Assembly: GCF_026016465.1 (NCBI RefSeq)
Contig: NZ_CP100390.1
Location: forward strand, 2,208,001 to 2,272,000
Direction of reading: 5' to 3'
DNA from: Alkalimarinus alittae
GTDB taxonomy: Bacteria; Pseudomonadota; Gammaproteobacteria; Pseudomonadales; Oleiphilaceae
Length of the DNA: 64,000 nucleotides
The position numbers and the translations under genes were made by a program. Below the pieces are notes generated by a model, which made no database searches, was not told the DNA's origin, and saw only the letters and a program-made list of their open reading frames with translations. Every line of letters begins with the position of its first letter. The stretch's first letter is position 1. Shown here in pieces: positions 19,531-28,521 of this stretch.

Positions 19531-22500
19531 ATGAATGCACCTGAAAAAATAGAATCTGGAATAGAAATTTTTCAAGATTTTAACTTTGATTTAAAACCAG
19601 AGCCTTCTGCCCTTGACCGTCTTTTGACTAAAATTTTAGTCGCGCCTTATCTACGAGAGCCTGAATCTGGAGGTTGCCTAGTTCCCCTTCCATTTCAAAC
19701 GGGAATTGGCAAAACCTATACTGCGCTAAATTTGATACTGGAAGAGGTCTTACACCAAATAAAGTGTGAGATTGAGGGGGATGGTCAGCCGTGTAAAAAA
19801 GGAAAGATAATCTATATAACTGACTCTGTTGATAATGTACTCAATGCCTACTCGGACCTGCATAAGCTGATTGATGATCAAGAAGTTGACGGGACAGCAC
19901 GTTTTACAGATGAGCAAGCACAGTACTTAAAGCAAAAAATACTGTATTTACCAAACCAGGCGACTCAGTTGCTGAGTTGTTCAGCTGAAGACATTGCACG
20001 GATACTTGAGGCGTTTGAGCTTGATCAATATCGTGAAATTAGTCGTGAAGTGACTAGGCTTTTTAATTTGCAACGTCTTATTAAAGATAAGCCAGAATCG
20101 AAACCCATTTTGAATGCGGGTTTAGAGAACGATGCAAGTAAGCTCTATAGTAAAATCGCTGACTCTATTCGAAGCCGCCAACGAAGTGATCAACCTGTTG
20201 TAATAGGTCAATCATTAATGCAGGTGTTAGGGCGGTTTTTACCGGGCGAGTTAATACAGACAGATGCATCTAATGTAATGTTTATGACGACTCAAAAATA
20301 CCTTGCGGGTTGTCATCATACTAAAGGCAAGTATCGGCCACTAAGGGATCTTGAGAATCAGTTACTGATAATTGACGAGGTTGATAAACAGAACCTTGAA
20401 ATATTAGGTGTTTTAACCAAGCAACGAGCTAATGATTTGGTGAGTTCGTTACGGACGTTAGAGCGGAACCTTAATCGTTACCGTCTTGAAAACGCCCAAC
20501 GATACGATGGTATTGATTCATTCTTTGATGAGCTGCGTAGCGAACTTTTAGCGTTTGATGCTCGCTGGCATATTGAGTATGCCTTCAATACAGATGGTGA
20601 TTCACTTCACGATAAACCCTTAAGTCTTTTCTCTGATCGTGCCGCTACACACGTACACACGATGAGCCACCGTTTGAGCCTTCAGTGTCGTCATGAGTTG
20701 AAGAAGAACTTAATTGTGGCAGAAGAAAAGCTAGGTAGTGGGTCATTCGAAGATAAACCAAGTAATCAATTAACTCAGTTTGTTAACGAAGCCGACAGGC
20801 TTTACCAACGCTTTTTCCAAGTCATGCAAAAATCCGTGAGGCAATACCAAACGAATATTGCTATGTCTTCCCGTATGGGTAATAGCCGCTTAGATAAGTT
20901 GGTTGAGGGTACTCAGCAAGAGGCTGTGTTGTCTATTTTGGCACATTACAACCTAAGTGAATTTGCTTACCGAGTACTAGAGGCGTTTGATCGACAAGGT
21001 TTAGGCCGGATTAAAAGTGGAAGCGTGATGACTAGGGCTAGTTATCACCAACGCGGCTTAAAGTTAGTGGATGTGGGCCGTAATCAAGGTACTCACGATA
21101 CAGTTCACTGTAGTTTTTATGGGTTTCAGCAGACGCCTTCAGCATTACTGCTTGATATGGTTAATAGTGGTGCGCGTATCCTTGGTGTGAGCGCTACGGC
21201 TGATGCTCAAACAGTTTTGCATAATTTTGATTTCAAATATCTTAATGAGTGTTTAGGGGAGCGCTTAGTAACGCTTAATAAAGACCAGCGTAAATTAATT
21301 CACGATTACTATGCCGCCAAAAGAGATTACGTTAATAGTGGCGTTAAATTATCGGTTAACTCGTTTAGAGCGTCGGAAGCGTTCTTGGTTAACTGCATTG
21401 AAGAGTGGATGCCTGGAGTTCGTACCCCGGGAGTTGTTCTTCAACAGCTTTTTAATGGCGATGGTGATTCGTGTAACTATGAGAAGAGCTGGTTATCTAA
21501 ACTTTTGCAATCAATTAAACACTTTTGCTCCACTCAAGATAACCGTTATATGGTAGCGATGCTAAACCGGACGGTGAGTGCTGACAAGTATCCAAAACTC
21601 ATTCCGTTTTTAAATGGATGTATTAATCGATGGCTAGAAGCCGTAGGTCAGACTGGGAGGCTTTTTGTTGGCGTCAATGCAACCTTCATGAAGGATGGTG
21701 GATACCGGGATGAAATTCTTCAACAGTTAGAGAATGAAAAAGGGAAAGTCATTGTTCTTAGTACGTATGCCAGTATGGGGGCTGGGAAAAACCCTGATTA
21801 TTGTTTTAACCCAGAGAATGAGAATGACTCCCTTGTATATGTCAGTGATAGGCAGGTAAATCAATGCCGGACTGATATCGATGCTATCTATCTTGAAAGA
21901 CCTACTCAACTATTGCCGTCTATTGATGACACTTCGAAAATACAAAGTAAGTTAGTGCAGTTTCATAATATTTTATCGCTCCAGGAAACCGGTGAAATAT
22001 CACCCGTTGAGGCTAAGTCTTGGTGTTTGGCGATATTAAATAATCAACCTCGGCCAGCTTTATTGAAGCGTTATTACCAGACAGATGATTATCGACACAC
22101 AGTGTGTAAGTTAATTGAACAAGCGGTTGGGCGTACTGCAAGAACTGCTTTTAAACGACGCGAAATCCATTTATTTGCTGACCACGAGCTGGTTGAATTC
22201 ATGTCAGAAGATCATCGAGATACCGCTTTATTTTCTAATGAATATACCGCTCTTGTTGATTACTCTAAGCAATATCAAGTGCCAGATAACAAAGACAGAA
22301 TGAAACATCGTCAGCAGAATCTTGCTATTCGTAATAATAAAGAGTCGGCACTCTATATGTTTAACTTATTGGCTCGCTTGATGAAACATCCTGATGTTAA
22401 GGGTATACAGAATTGGGAAGCGATTAGAGAGCAATTGTTGGAGTTTCCAACGGGTGAGGAGAGTCACTCAGATTGGTCAAGGTTTTACGTCGAGAGCCCT

Positions 22501-23163
22501 TTACCGTCAAGCTATCGCTATGACGGTGATCTCGATAATAGAAATAGACTGAATGATTTTCATTTTTTTGACTTCGCAAATGAAGCTAATGAAGTGAGTG
22601 AACACGAATCGGGCCTCACTTCGATGGTTAAAAACGACACGGTGAGGCAATGGTTTATTGAGCATGGTTGGGCTACTTGCTGGAAAAACAGCAAACGCTT
22701 AATGACGCCGGTAATGTTTACGAATATCTATAAAGGAGCGCTGGGTGAGCAAGCCTGTATAGCGTTGTTAGATTCTGTAGGACTTGAAGTGGACCGCGTG
22801 CCAATTGAGTTATATGAACACTTCGACGGTGTTATAAAAAGCGATTTTGGCGATGCCTTTGTTGATTTTAAACACTGGCAGGGCGTTGGCCTTGGTGACC
22901 CACAAAAATTAATTAAAAAATTAGAAAATATATCAACTAAGAGTGAGATTAAAAGGTTTGTGTTTTGTAATGCGCTTGGGACGCCAGGTACTGTTAGCTA
23001 TTTAGACTCTACGTTATTAGAAACAAGTAAAAGTAGAGCGCAAGTGATAACCATCCCAGCTTTGATTGATAGCGAGTCTGGAGAAACGATTATAAGTGTG
23101 CTTGAAGAGTTAGCACAGTGGCTATGTCTACCAGTGGAAGGGTTAAACAGTGAGTATTGTTAA
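19531..23163 (+). CDS. Large SF2-type helicase with C-terminal PD-(D/E)XK-like domain, candidate defence effector
   Basis: The start is the ATG after TAGGAC; the frame is open from an ATG at 19,471 but without a ribosome site. The 1,210-residue product has helicase motifs: Walker A QTGIGKT at 56-62, motif II IIDEVDK at 280-286, SATAD at 554-558, a motif V-like STYASMGAG at 744-752, and motif VI EQAVGRTART at 863-872. The 270 residues between motifs II and III are unusually long and may form an inserted domain. The C-terminus has GALGE at 1069-1073, HFDG with Asp1099, and VDFKHW with Asp1111 or Asp1112 and Lys1114, the layout of a PD-(D/E)XK nuclease. I cannot match it to a named system; a distant DinG-like or Cas3-like relation was considered. 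The next gene overlaps it by 14 bases. Confidence 0.7.
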   Translation: MNAPEKIESGIEIFQDFNFDLKPEPSALDRLLTKILVAPYLREPESGGCLVPLPFQTGIGKTYTALNLILEEVLHQIKCEIEGDGQPCKKGKIIYITDSVDNVLNAYSDLHKLIDDQEVDGTARFTDEQAQYLKQKILYLPNQATQLLSCSAEDIARILEAFELDQYREISREVTRLFNLQRLIKDKPESKPILNAGLENDASKLYSKIADSIRSRQRSDQPVVIGQSLMQVLGRFLPGELIQTDASNVMFMTTQKYLAGCHHTKGKYRPLRDLENQLLIIDEVDKQNLEILGVLTKQRANDLVSSLRTLERNLNRYRLENAQRYDGIDSFFDELRSELLAFDARWHIEYAFNTDGDSLHDKPLSLFSDRAATHVHTMSHRLSLQCRHELKKNLIVAEEKLGSGSFEDKPSNQLTQFVNEADRLYQRFFQVMQKSVRQYQTNIAMSSRMGNSRLDKLVEGTQQEAVLSILAHYNLSEFAYRVLEAFDRQGLGRIKSGSVMTRASYHQRGLKLVDVGRNQGTHDTVHCSFYGFQQTPSALLLDMVNSGARILGVSATADAQTVLHNFDFKYLNECLGERLVTLNKDQRKLIHDYYAAKRDYVNSGVKLSVNSFRASEAFLVNCIEEWMPGVRTPGVVLQQLFNGDGDSCNYEKSWLSKLLQSIKHFCSTQDNRYMVAMLNRTVSADKYPKLIPFLNGCINRWLEAVGQTGRLFVGVNATFMKDGGYRDEILQQLENEKGKVIVLSTYASMGAGKNPDYCFNPENENDSLVYVSDRQVNQCRTDIDAIYLERPTQLLPSIDDTSKIQSKLVQFHNILSLQETGEISPVEAKSWCLAILNNQPRPALLKRYYQTDDYRHTVCKLIEQAVGRTARTAFKRREIHLFADHELVEFMSEDHRDTALFSNEYTALVDYSKQYQVPDNKDRMKHRQQNLAIRNNKESALYMFNLLARLMKHPDVKGIQNWEAIREQLLEFPTGEESHSDWSRFYVESPLPSSYRYDGDLDNRNRLNDFHFFDFANEANEVSEHESGLTSMVKNDTVRQWFIEHGWATCWKNSKRLMTPVMFTNIYKGALGEQACIALLDSVGLEVDRVPIELYEHFDGVIKSDFGDAFVDFKHWQGVGLGDPQKLIKKLENISTKSEIKRFVFCNALGTPGTVSYLDSTLLETSKSRAQVITIPALIDSESGETIISVLEELAQWLCLPVEGLNSEYC

Positions 23164-25216
23164 AACGACTAAAGTAAAAAATATTGCGTTAGACCGAGTC
23201 GCTATACAAGATAAATTTAAAGTTTATCAAATTAGTTATAGAGGTCTTGAGAAATCAGAACGTAGAACGAGCTATAAGAACATTGTAAGATCGCTTTATG
23301 GTACAGGTAAGGTATTGAGCCTGGTGCAAAATTGGAAGTTTAGCTGTTATTTGGTTCTATTACCTGCCAATTCGTCGTGCCAATTAGATGATCAGCGGTT
23401 AGCAATCACAGAAGTTCCCATTGATGGCGCTAGCAACTTACCTGACTGGCAGTTGGCGCGCTTGTTAATCAAAGCGATGCCTCACTTAATTAAAGGCGAT
23501 GATGTAAGTTCAGGTATGAGTCGTTTTGAAGCAGAAGGGCTATTTTATGTAGTCAAAGCGGTTAAGACACCTAAAAAAGGGATTAAAGAGACCACGCTAG
23601 TGACACTAGAAGTGGACCTTCAGCCATGTTTGCTTAACCAAGGACAGCGCTTGGCACTTGGAGTCAAAACGTTTACTCCTGTTTCCTATCACACTGCTCC
23701 TGACGGAGCGCTCTATCGAGATGTCCAGAACAGTACTCGTTATAGTTTTGATCAGTGGGCTCAGTTAGTCGCTAAGAGTGCCAAGGGGGATTACATCAAA
23801 CGTAGCTTTAGAGGCGGTAGAAAGAACACCGTGGCTATGGTGGATGTGACCAGCGATTCTTATATGAATTTTCAGATGAGTAAATTGGGTATTCTGGCTC
23901 AGTTTATAGATGATCTTCAGTCCTGCTATGAGGGGGCTTTAGAAATCGAGTTTGATGAAATAGAGAGTAGTGTACGAGAGGAATGGCGTAACGCTACAAA
24001 GTCAGTCGAGCAATGTTATAACAAAATTTTCGAGCATCTACGGCAATTCCCCATTGCATTAATTGATTACGGTAAGAATAGAAAGGCAAGTGTGTTATTT
24101 GAAAGCTACTTATTAAGAGAAGGCTTTGTGGTTGAACACACCAATATCCCCACAGAAGGTGGCTTAAATCTGCTTTTGGTTGAAAATGTTGATAGCTACG
24201 AGACAGACGAGGATGACCCATATAAGCGGATCAAACGTCAGCACCCTAACGCAGTCATTCAATCCTCTGAGGCAGAAAACCTAATTCTTTTAAAGAAAGG
24301 TGAAACGTTGCTTAATCGCAGTGTGGCTGAAGTATTACTTAAAGAGCTTTTCATTAAACATGAAGTGCAATCTAGACGTTTTTTACTTTCAGACTATCAA
24401 CCTCCAGAAGGGTGGATTTTCGGTCTGCCTGAAGTAAATTGGAAAGACCGCTCATATAAGTTGAATGTCATGAAAGTCTGTAACGAACTCTTGGAATTTG
24501 ATACTTACAATGAGCTGGAGTCAGATGACTTGTTGCTTGATTTTGGAGAGCATAAGCACCTAATAGATGACAAGTCCGCCCCGTTTTTACTAGATGAAGC
24601 TTCGGGTGATTACTATATATTTATGGATACAGGAGTCGTTGCACTCCCTGAATTTGAGGCGCTCAGTGAAACGCTTAAAGAAATTCATCATTGCAGAAGT
24701 AAAGGTATTGAAAAATATTGGATACTTGAGTTTATCGAGCAAGTAGCCCCAAATATTGATAAAGCCGGTATTTTGGTAGATCAGTTGCAAACGGTTTTGG
24801 CGGCTAATCAAAATGAAAAGTCGATCGCTTGGTCTGATCTTTCTCAAGTTCATAACAAAGGTGCAGGCAAACACTTCTATGAATGGTTGATGAGCGAGAA
24901 AGGATTCAAGCTTAAAGACTCTTTACGTAGTTGGGACAGCGGTCACTTTGAAGCAACGCAAGGCTTTTTCTATAATGCTGAGAGCAAGCAGTATTATGTT
25001 GGCGCTATAGGCAGTGTTCGCAGTTCAATACCTAAATTTTGCCAAATTCGTCAGATCGTCACTAATCGTGAAGACGTACCTAAAAAAGTACTCGACCTGC
25101 TGTCTGCACTTCATATTCGGCACCGCCAGCTAACAGTTATGCCATATCCGTTTAAACATTTAAGGGAGTATGTAGCTAGACAGGCTTTGGCGGAAAAACT
25201 TGGGAGTGAAATATAG
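23150..25216 (+). CDS. Unassigned 688-residue partner of the helicase; possible PIWI/Argonaute-like fold
   Basis: It starts at GTG, seven bases after GGAAGGG, inside the helicase C-terminus (14-base overlap), so the two are made together. I do not recognise the family. Residues 1-220 look beta-rich. Residues about 298-375 form an alternating unit around FPIALIDYGKN (300-310), NLLLVENVD and DPYKRIKRQHPNAVIQ (356-371), which recalls an Argonaute MID region. The C-terminus has YYVGAIGSVRSSIPKF (615-630) and RHRQLTVMPYPFKHLREYVA (658-677), which recalls the end of PIWI domains. A convincing DEDX catalytic set is not visible. pPIWI-RE proteins are known to travel with DinG-type helicases and nucleases, which would suit the context. 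This is a hypothesis only. Confidence 0.45.
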   Translation: MSIVKTTKVKNIALDRVAIQDKFKVYQISYRGLEKSERRTSYKNIVRSLYGTGKVLSLVQNWKFSCYLVLLPANSSCQLDDQRLAITEVPIDGASNLPDWQLARLLIKAMPHLIKGDDVSSGMSRFEAEGLFYVVKAVKTPKKGIKETTLVTLEVDLQPCLLNQGQRLALGVKTFTPVSYHTAPDGALYRDVQNSTRYSFDQWAQLVAKSAKGDYIKRSFRGGRKNTVAMVDVTSDSYMNFQMSKLGILAQFIDDLQSCYEGALEIEFDEIESSVREEWRNATKSVEQCYNKIFEHLRQFPIALIDYGKNRKASVLFESYLLREGFVVEHTNIPTEGGLNLLLVENVDSYETDEDDPYKRIKRQHPNAVIQSSEAENLILLKKGETLLNRSVAEVLLKELFIKHEVQSRRFLLSDYQPPEGWIFGLPEVNWKDRSYKLNVMKVCNELLEFDTYNELESDDLLLDFGEHKHLIDDKSAPFLLDEASGDYYIFMDTGVVALPEFEALSETLKEIHHCRSKGIEKYWILEFIEQVAPNIDKAGILVDQLQTVLAANQNEKSIAWSDLSQVHNKGAGKHFYEWLMSEKGFKLKDSLRSWDSGHFEATQGFFYNAESKQYYVGAIGSVRSSIPKFCQIRQIVTNREDVPKKVLDLLSALHIRHRQLTVMPYPFKHLREYVARQALAEKLGSEI

Positions 25217-25230
25217 CTGCTTGTGAAGAT

Positions 25231-25278
25231 GCAGAGCTTGGTAACGGTGAATGGTACCAATTCAGCTTAAAACTCTGC
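25231..25278. repeat. Nested inverted repeat after the helicase partner gene
   Basis: GCAGAG 25,231-25,236 pairs with CTCTGC 25,273-25,278, and inside it TTGGTA 25,238-25,243 pairs with TACCAA 25,255-25,260. It lies 15 bases after the stop codon. No T-run follows. Its position, between a stop codon and the next TGYCC element, mirrors that of the repeat after mcrC. Confidence 0.4.
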
Positions 25279-25315
25279 GCCTGCGGTCATGAACGTCATT
25301 GTTCCTTATGTTTCA

Positions 25316-25343
25316 TGGCCTCACTTTTGTCCTCTAGTTGTCC
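25316..25343 (+). promoter_or_regulatory. Phased TGYCC direct-repeat element upstream of the DUF4145-like gene (copy B)
   Basis: TGGCC at 25,316, TGTCC at 25,328 and TGTCC at 25,339 have steps of 12 and 11 bases, the same spacing as copy A at 17,961. The core TGTCCTCTAGTTGTCC differs from copy A at two positions and is also preceded by TTT. The gene ATG is about 70 bases downstream. Confidence 0.55.
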
Positions 25344-25411
25344 TTTTTATCCTTTCAAGAATATCGCCATCATAACCTTCTGAATTTCTCATAAATTAGA
25401 AGGATCAAGCC

Positions 25412-27010
25412 ATGACACAAGTAGCCTATTTATCTAACGCAACAACACTTAAATCCACCGATAACTACGCATTCTTACAGCATACCTTCCCCGAACTATA
25501 TCGGGTAAGCAGTGAGGCAGATAAATATTATGCAACTGATCATTCGTGCTGTTTATTAAAAGCACGGTTATTTGTGGAGTTGTGGTGTCACGAAGTGAGC
25601 GACAGGTTAAATCTCACTCCACCTATTTCAGGTGACTTGGTCGATAAGATCAACCAGATATCGATTTGTGGCAAAGTACCGCCTTATATTATTGAAGCAT
25701 TAAATGAGGTTCGACGAGAAGCCAATAAAAGCGCACATATAACGCAGTGTTTTGATGGTCAGTGGACTAGCGATACGTCTGTAAGTAAAACTAGGCTGAA
25801 GCGTTTAATGACTAGTGTGTTTGAGCTTGCCCAATATTTGGCTTTTAAACTAAACAATCAAGCTGAAGACAACAAACAATGGCAAGAGCCTGTCGTTTCA
25901 GAGCTGGCTGAACAAGTGGTTGCCTCGTTGTCAGGTAATAAAGACGCCACATTTTCTTTAGCCGAGCGCGCTTCGTCATTAATTGAATTAAGTGTTAAGC
26001 AGGGAGAAGTCACAGGCAACGAAAAGAAAGAGCATATAAAGCTGCTGCAGCGAGATTTAAGTTATTGGTTAGATAAAGCGCACCGCCAAGGGCATCATGA
26101 AACATGGTTAATGTACGCTAATGTGTATATAAAAAAGCAACTGATGCTGCCAGAAAGTCAAACTATTGATAGCTGTTTTAAACATGCTTTAAAAGTCGAC
26201 ACAACAGGCGAGGCGGCCTATCAGTTTGGCATGTACTTGATGGCTCGGTCGCAATATAAGCGAGGTCTTGATTTAGTTCTGGAAGCGGGGGGCATGGCGC
26301 ACCATCAAGCAATTAGAATTCTACAAGAAATATTTTACAAGAAAGACCATCAACAATACTTGGCCTGGGTAAGTGCAGGGGTTGATGCACTTGAAAAACG
26401 TTCATTTACGTTAGACCTTGAAAATAAGATATCGCAATGGGAGCAAGACGTTAACAATGACGTACTTAAGAAAAAAGCCAAAACTGCGCTTATTAGTGCT
26501 GAATCTAGACAGTCCGATGGGGCACTATATTATCGAGGATATTGCACGCTTAAGGGTTACTGGGGGAAGCAACCTGAGACTGAACTAGGTCTAAAGAGTA
26601 TGGTTGATCATTACCCGAATCTACCTCAGTTTCTTCATTATGAGCATCAACTATTTAACCTGATTAAAAGTAAATCCGAATACATAGATGAGGCATTATC
26701 GGTATCAGATAGAGCTTTAAAAGCGTGCGAAACCACTGAAGAAAAAGCACAAGTTAAATTTGATATGGCGATGATAATCTGGGAAAAGCTGCGCGAGTGC
26801 AACAAAGTTAAATCACCCCATAGCATGAAACAGCTAATAAGGGATGCTGCACGAGAAAGTTGTAGTGATGCGATTCAATTTATTAAATCACCCAAGGGTA
26901 AAGCATTAATGCGTGATGGAAGTTATGCATGTGTTAAAACTAAACACAGTAGTGTTGACCGTAAGAAACAGAAACAAGCTAAAAAGTTAGCAAGAAAAGC
27001 GAGACGGTAA
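25412..27010 (+). CDS. DUF4145-like N-terminal domain with helical repeats
   Basis: The 532-residue protein starts after AGAAGGATC. Residues about 20-160 resemble the DUF4145-type helical domain also seen at the N-terminus of some HsdR restriction subunits: ARLFVELWCHEVSDRL, then a helix pair with NEVRREANKSAH. Residues about 210-500 are amphipathic helical repeats of SEL1/TPR character (EAAYQFGMYLMA, GALYYRGYCTLKGYW). The C-terminus is strongly basic (KKQKQAKKLARKARR). No catalytic motif is visible. It probably serves as a binding or scaffold protein. The TGYCC element upstream links it to the DUF2130 and helicase genes. The family assignment is tentative. Confidence 0.6.
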   Translation: MTQVAYLSNATTLKSTDNYAFLQHTFPELYRVSSEADKYYATDHSCCLLKARLFVELWCHEVSDRLNLTPPISGDLVDKINQISICGKVPPYIIEALNEVRREANKSAHITQCFDGQWTSDTSVSKTRLKRLMTSVFELAQYLAFKLNNQAEDNKQWQEPVVSELAEQVVASLSGNKDATFSLAERASSLIELSVKQGEVTGNEKKEHIKLLQRDLSYWLDKAHRQGHHETWLMYANVYIKKQLMLPESQTIDSCFKHALKVDTTGEAAYQFGMYLMARSQYKRGLDLVLEAGGMAHHQAIRILQEIFYKKDHQQYLAWVSAGVDALEKRSFTLDLENKISQWEQDVNNDVLKKKAKTALISAESRQSDGALYYRGYCTLKGYWGKQPETELGLKSMVDHYPNLPQFLHYEHQLFNLIKSKSEYIDEALSVSDRALKACETTEEKAQVKFDMAMIIWEKLRECNKVKSPHSMKQLIRDAARESCSDAIQFIKSPKGKALMRDGSYACVKTKHSSVDRKKQKQAKKLARKARR

Positions 27011-27015
27011 TTGAT

Positions 27016-27147
27016 ATGAAAACGTATATAGCGATAGATCAATATGGCAACACTGTTCATGTGTCTGCTTATACAGAGTCTGATGCGAGACAAAAGGCGG
27101 AAGAAGCGCTTGGGTGGGGGAATGTGATTAAGTTTTATGAGGTGTAA
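27016..27147 (+). CDS. Small hypothetical protein (43 residues)
   Basis: ATG at 27,016 to TAA at 27,145-27,147 encodes a 43-residue protein beginning MKTYIAIDQYGN and ending NVIKFYEV. It begins five bases after the previous stop. The beta-turn-beta, helix, beta pattern (YIAIDQYGNTVHV, then a helix ARQKAEEAL, then NVIKFYEV) looks like a real small fold rather than random sequence. The ribosome site is poor (GGTAATTGAT), so it may be coupled to the upstream gene. No function can be given. Confidence 0.45.
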   Translation: MKTYIAIDQYGNTVHVSAYTESDARQKAEEALGWGNVIKFYEV

Positions 27148-27184
27148 CCTTTAGGAACGAGATTAAAGAGAGGTTAAGTACATT

Positions 27185-27227
27185 GTTGGTTTGATTCATT
27201 AATAACGACATTTAGTGTCGCACCAAC
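27185..27227. repeat. Nested inverted repeat before the PcfJ-like gene
   Basis: GTTGG 27,185-27,189 pairs with CCAAC 27,223-27,227, and inside it CGACA 27,206-27,210 pairs with TGTCG 27,216-27,220. It lies in the 133-base gap between the small ORF and the PcfJ-like gene. It could be a transcript end or part of a leader; no T-run follows. Confidence 0.35.
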
Positions 27228-27280
27228 CAGTTAGCATAGCGCTTGTAGTTTGGTAAGGGTTTAAAGATTTAGGATGTTTT

Positions 27281-28459
27281 ATGGTTAACAATACAAGAGA
27301 CCTGCTACAGGTTGAGGTCGACAACAATAACAGTCTGGTCATTAACTTTTCTCAGTATTTTGGATATGAGTGCGTAGTAACAATTACGTCATGGGCTAAA
27401 GGTATTTCTTGGTCTGGCGTTGCCGACACAGAAGATCAAAGGATGTCTGCACTTAGTGATTTAGGGGTACCTTTTGCGACGCTTAATGGAACAGAAGATG
27501 CGGCCCCATGGTTATCAACTTTTCCAGAAGGGCTACAAGATGAGCTAGTAGCGTATGAATCAAAGTATCGAGGTACGTTATATCCACTTCTTTGGTGTAT
27601 TAGCCGGTCTGTGTATGCTCGGGAGTTGTTTGAAAGCACACCTCAGTTGGTATGGTTGGTATTAAAAACAGCACATTTGAAACATTGGGACTCTAGTTAT
27701 GTCTTGAGCCTCTTTTCAGCTAAAAGAACAGACATTATATCTGCATGTGGTTTAGGTGATAGCAAGGCTGTTTTAAAACTCATCTTAAAGCTTAAATTTA
27801 ACTATTTTAGCGATTATGAATATGAGTTAATGACCACTTATGACTGGGCTAGTGATGCTCGACATTTAAGTCATTTACCTTATCTTGATAGCCACATTCT
27901 GGAACTTTTACAGCGCTTCCCTGATTTGAAATCATCCAAACTTATACAAAAATATGGAGAGGGGTGGAGCTGGAAAGAATTTGATATGATTTTTGAAGAT
28001 ACGTTAAATATGGCGGCAGAGTTGGGTATTAGAAACATTACTCGCCGCATAAGTATCTGTAAAGACATGCACCAGCTGACTAATCTTCATGATAAATTAG
28101 CTGAAGTAATTAACGAGAAAAGTTGTGAAAAACTACCCTTACTCACATACAGCGAGCCACCAATAGCAGGTACACCGCATATTATTCCTATTACCAATAA
28201 TCATGACCTTCATCGGGAGGGAAAGGCACAGCATCACTGTATTGCCAGTTATCATGCGCGTATATTTCGAGGGGAATATTATGCTTATAAAGTATTGGAG
28301 CCAGAAAGGGCAACGTTAGGTCTTAAGCTTGTTTGTGGACGCAGTTATTCAATTGATCAAGTCCACCTGAAATATAACAAAAGGGTAAGTGGAGTTACAT
28401 TAGAGTCTATTAAGGCTTGGTTTAATGGTGCTGTTATAAGTAATAAAAGGGCAATTTAG
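27281..28459 (+). CDS. PcfJ-like domain protein
   Basis: The 392-residue protein has an uncharacterised N-terminal region (1-295) and a C-terminal PcfJ-like domain (about 300-385). Its hallmarks are visible: a histidine-rich LHREGKAQHHCIASY with the conserved HC pair, a following strand with G-E-Y-Y, and the terminal segment YSIDQVHLKYNKRVS. PcfJ proteins are found on plasmids, phages and defence or mobile islands; their function is unknown. It is preceded by AGGATG and a 133-base gap, so it is probably a separate transcription unit and may be island cargo. Confidence 0.65.
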   Translation: MVNNTRDLLQVEVDNNNSLVINFSQYFGYECVVTITSWAKGISWSGVADTEDQRMSALSDLGVPFATLNGTEDAAPWLSTFPEGLQDELVAYESKYRGTLYPLLWCISRSVYARELFESTPQLVWLVLKTAHLKHWDSSYVLSLFSAKRTDIISACGLGDSKAVLKLILKLKFNYFSDYEYELMTTYDWASDARHLSHLPYLDSHILELLQRFPDLKSSKLIQKYGEGWSWKEFDMIFEDTLNMAAELGIRNITRRISICKDMHQLTNLHDKLAEVINEKSCEKLPLLTYSEPPIAGTPHIIPITNNHDLHREGKAQHHCIASYHARIFRGEYYAYKVLEPERATLGLKLVCGRSYSIDQVHLKYNKRVSGVTLESIKAWFNGAVISNKRAI

Positions 28460-28521
28460 TACTGGTTTATCATTTCGAATAGTATGGGCGATAGTTTAAT
28501 TCAGATGAAAGTGGAATCTTA

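Noticed and set aside
19531-23163. Reading the helicase as a CRISPR Cas3
   Set aside because: No HD nuclease motif, no cas genes and no repeat array in the window.
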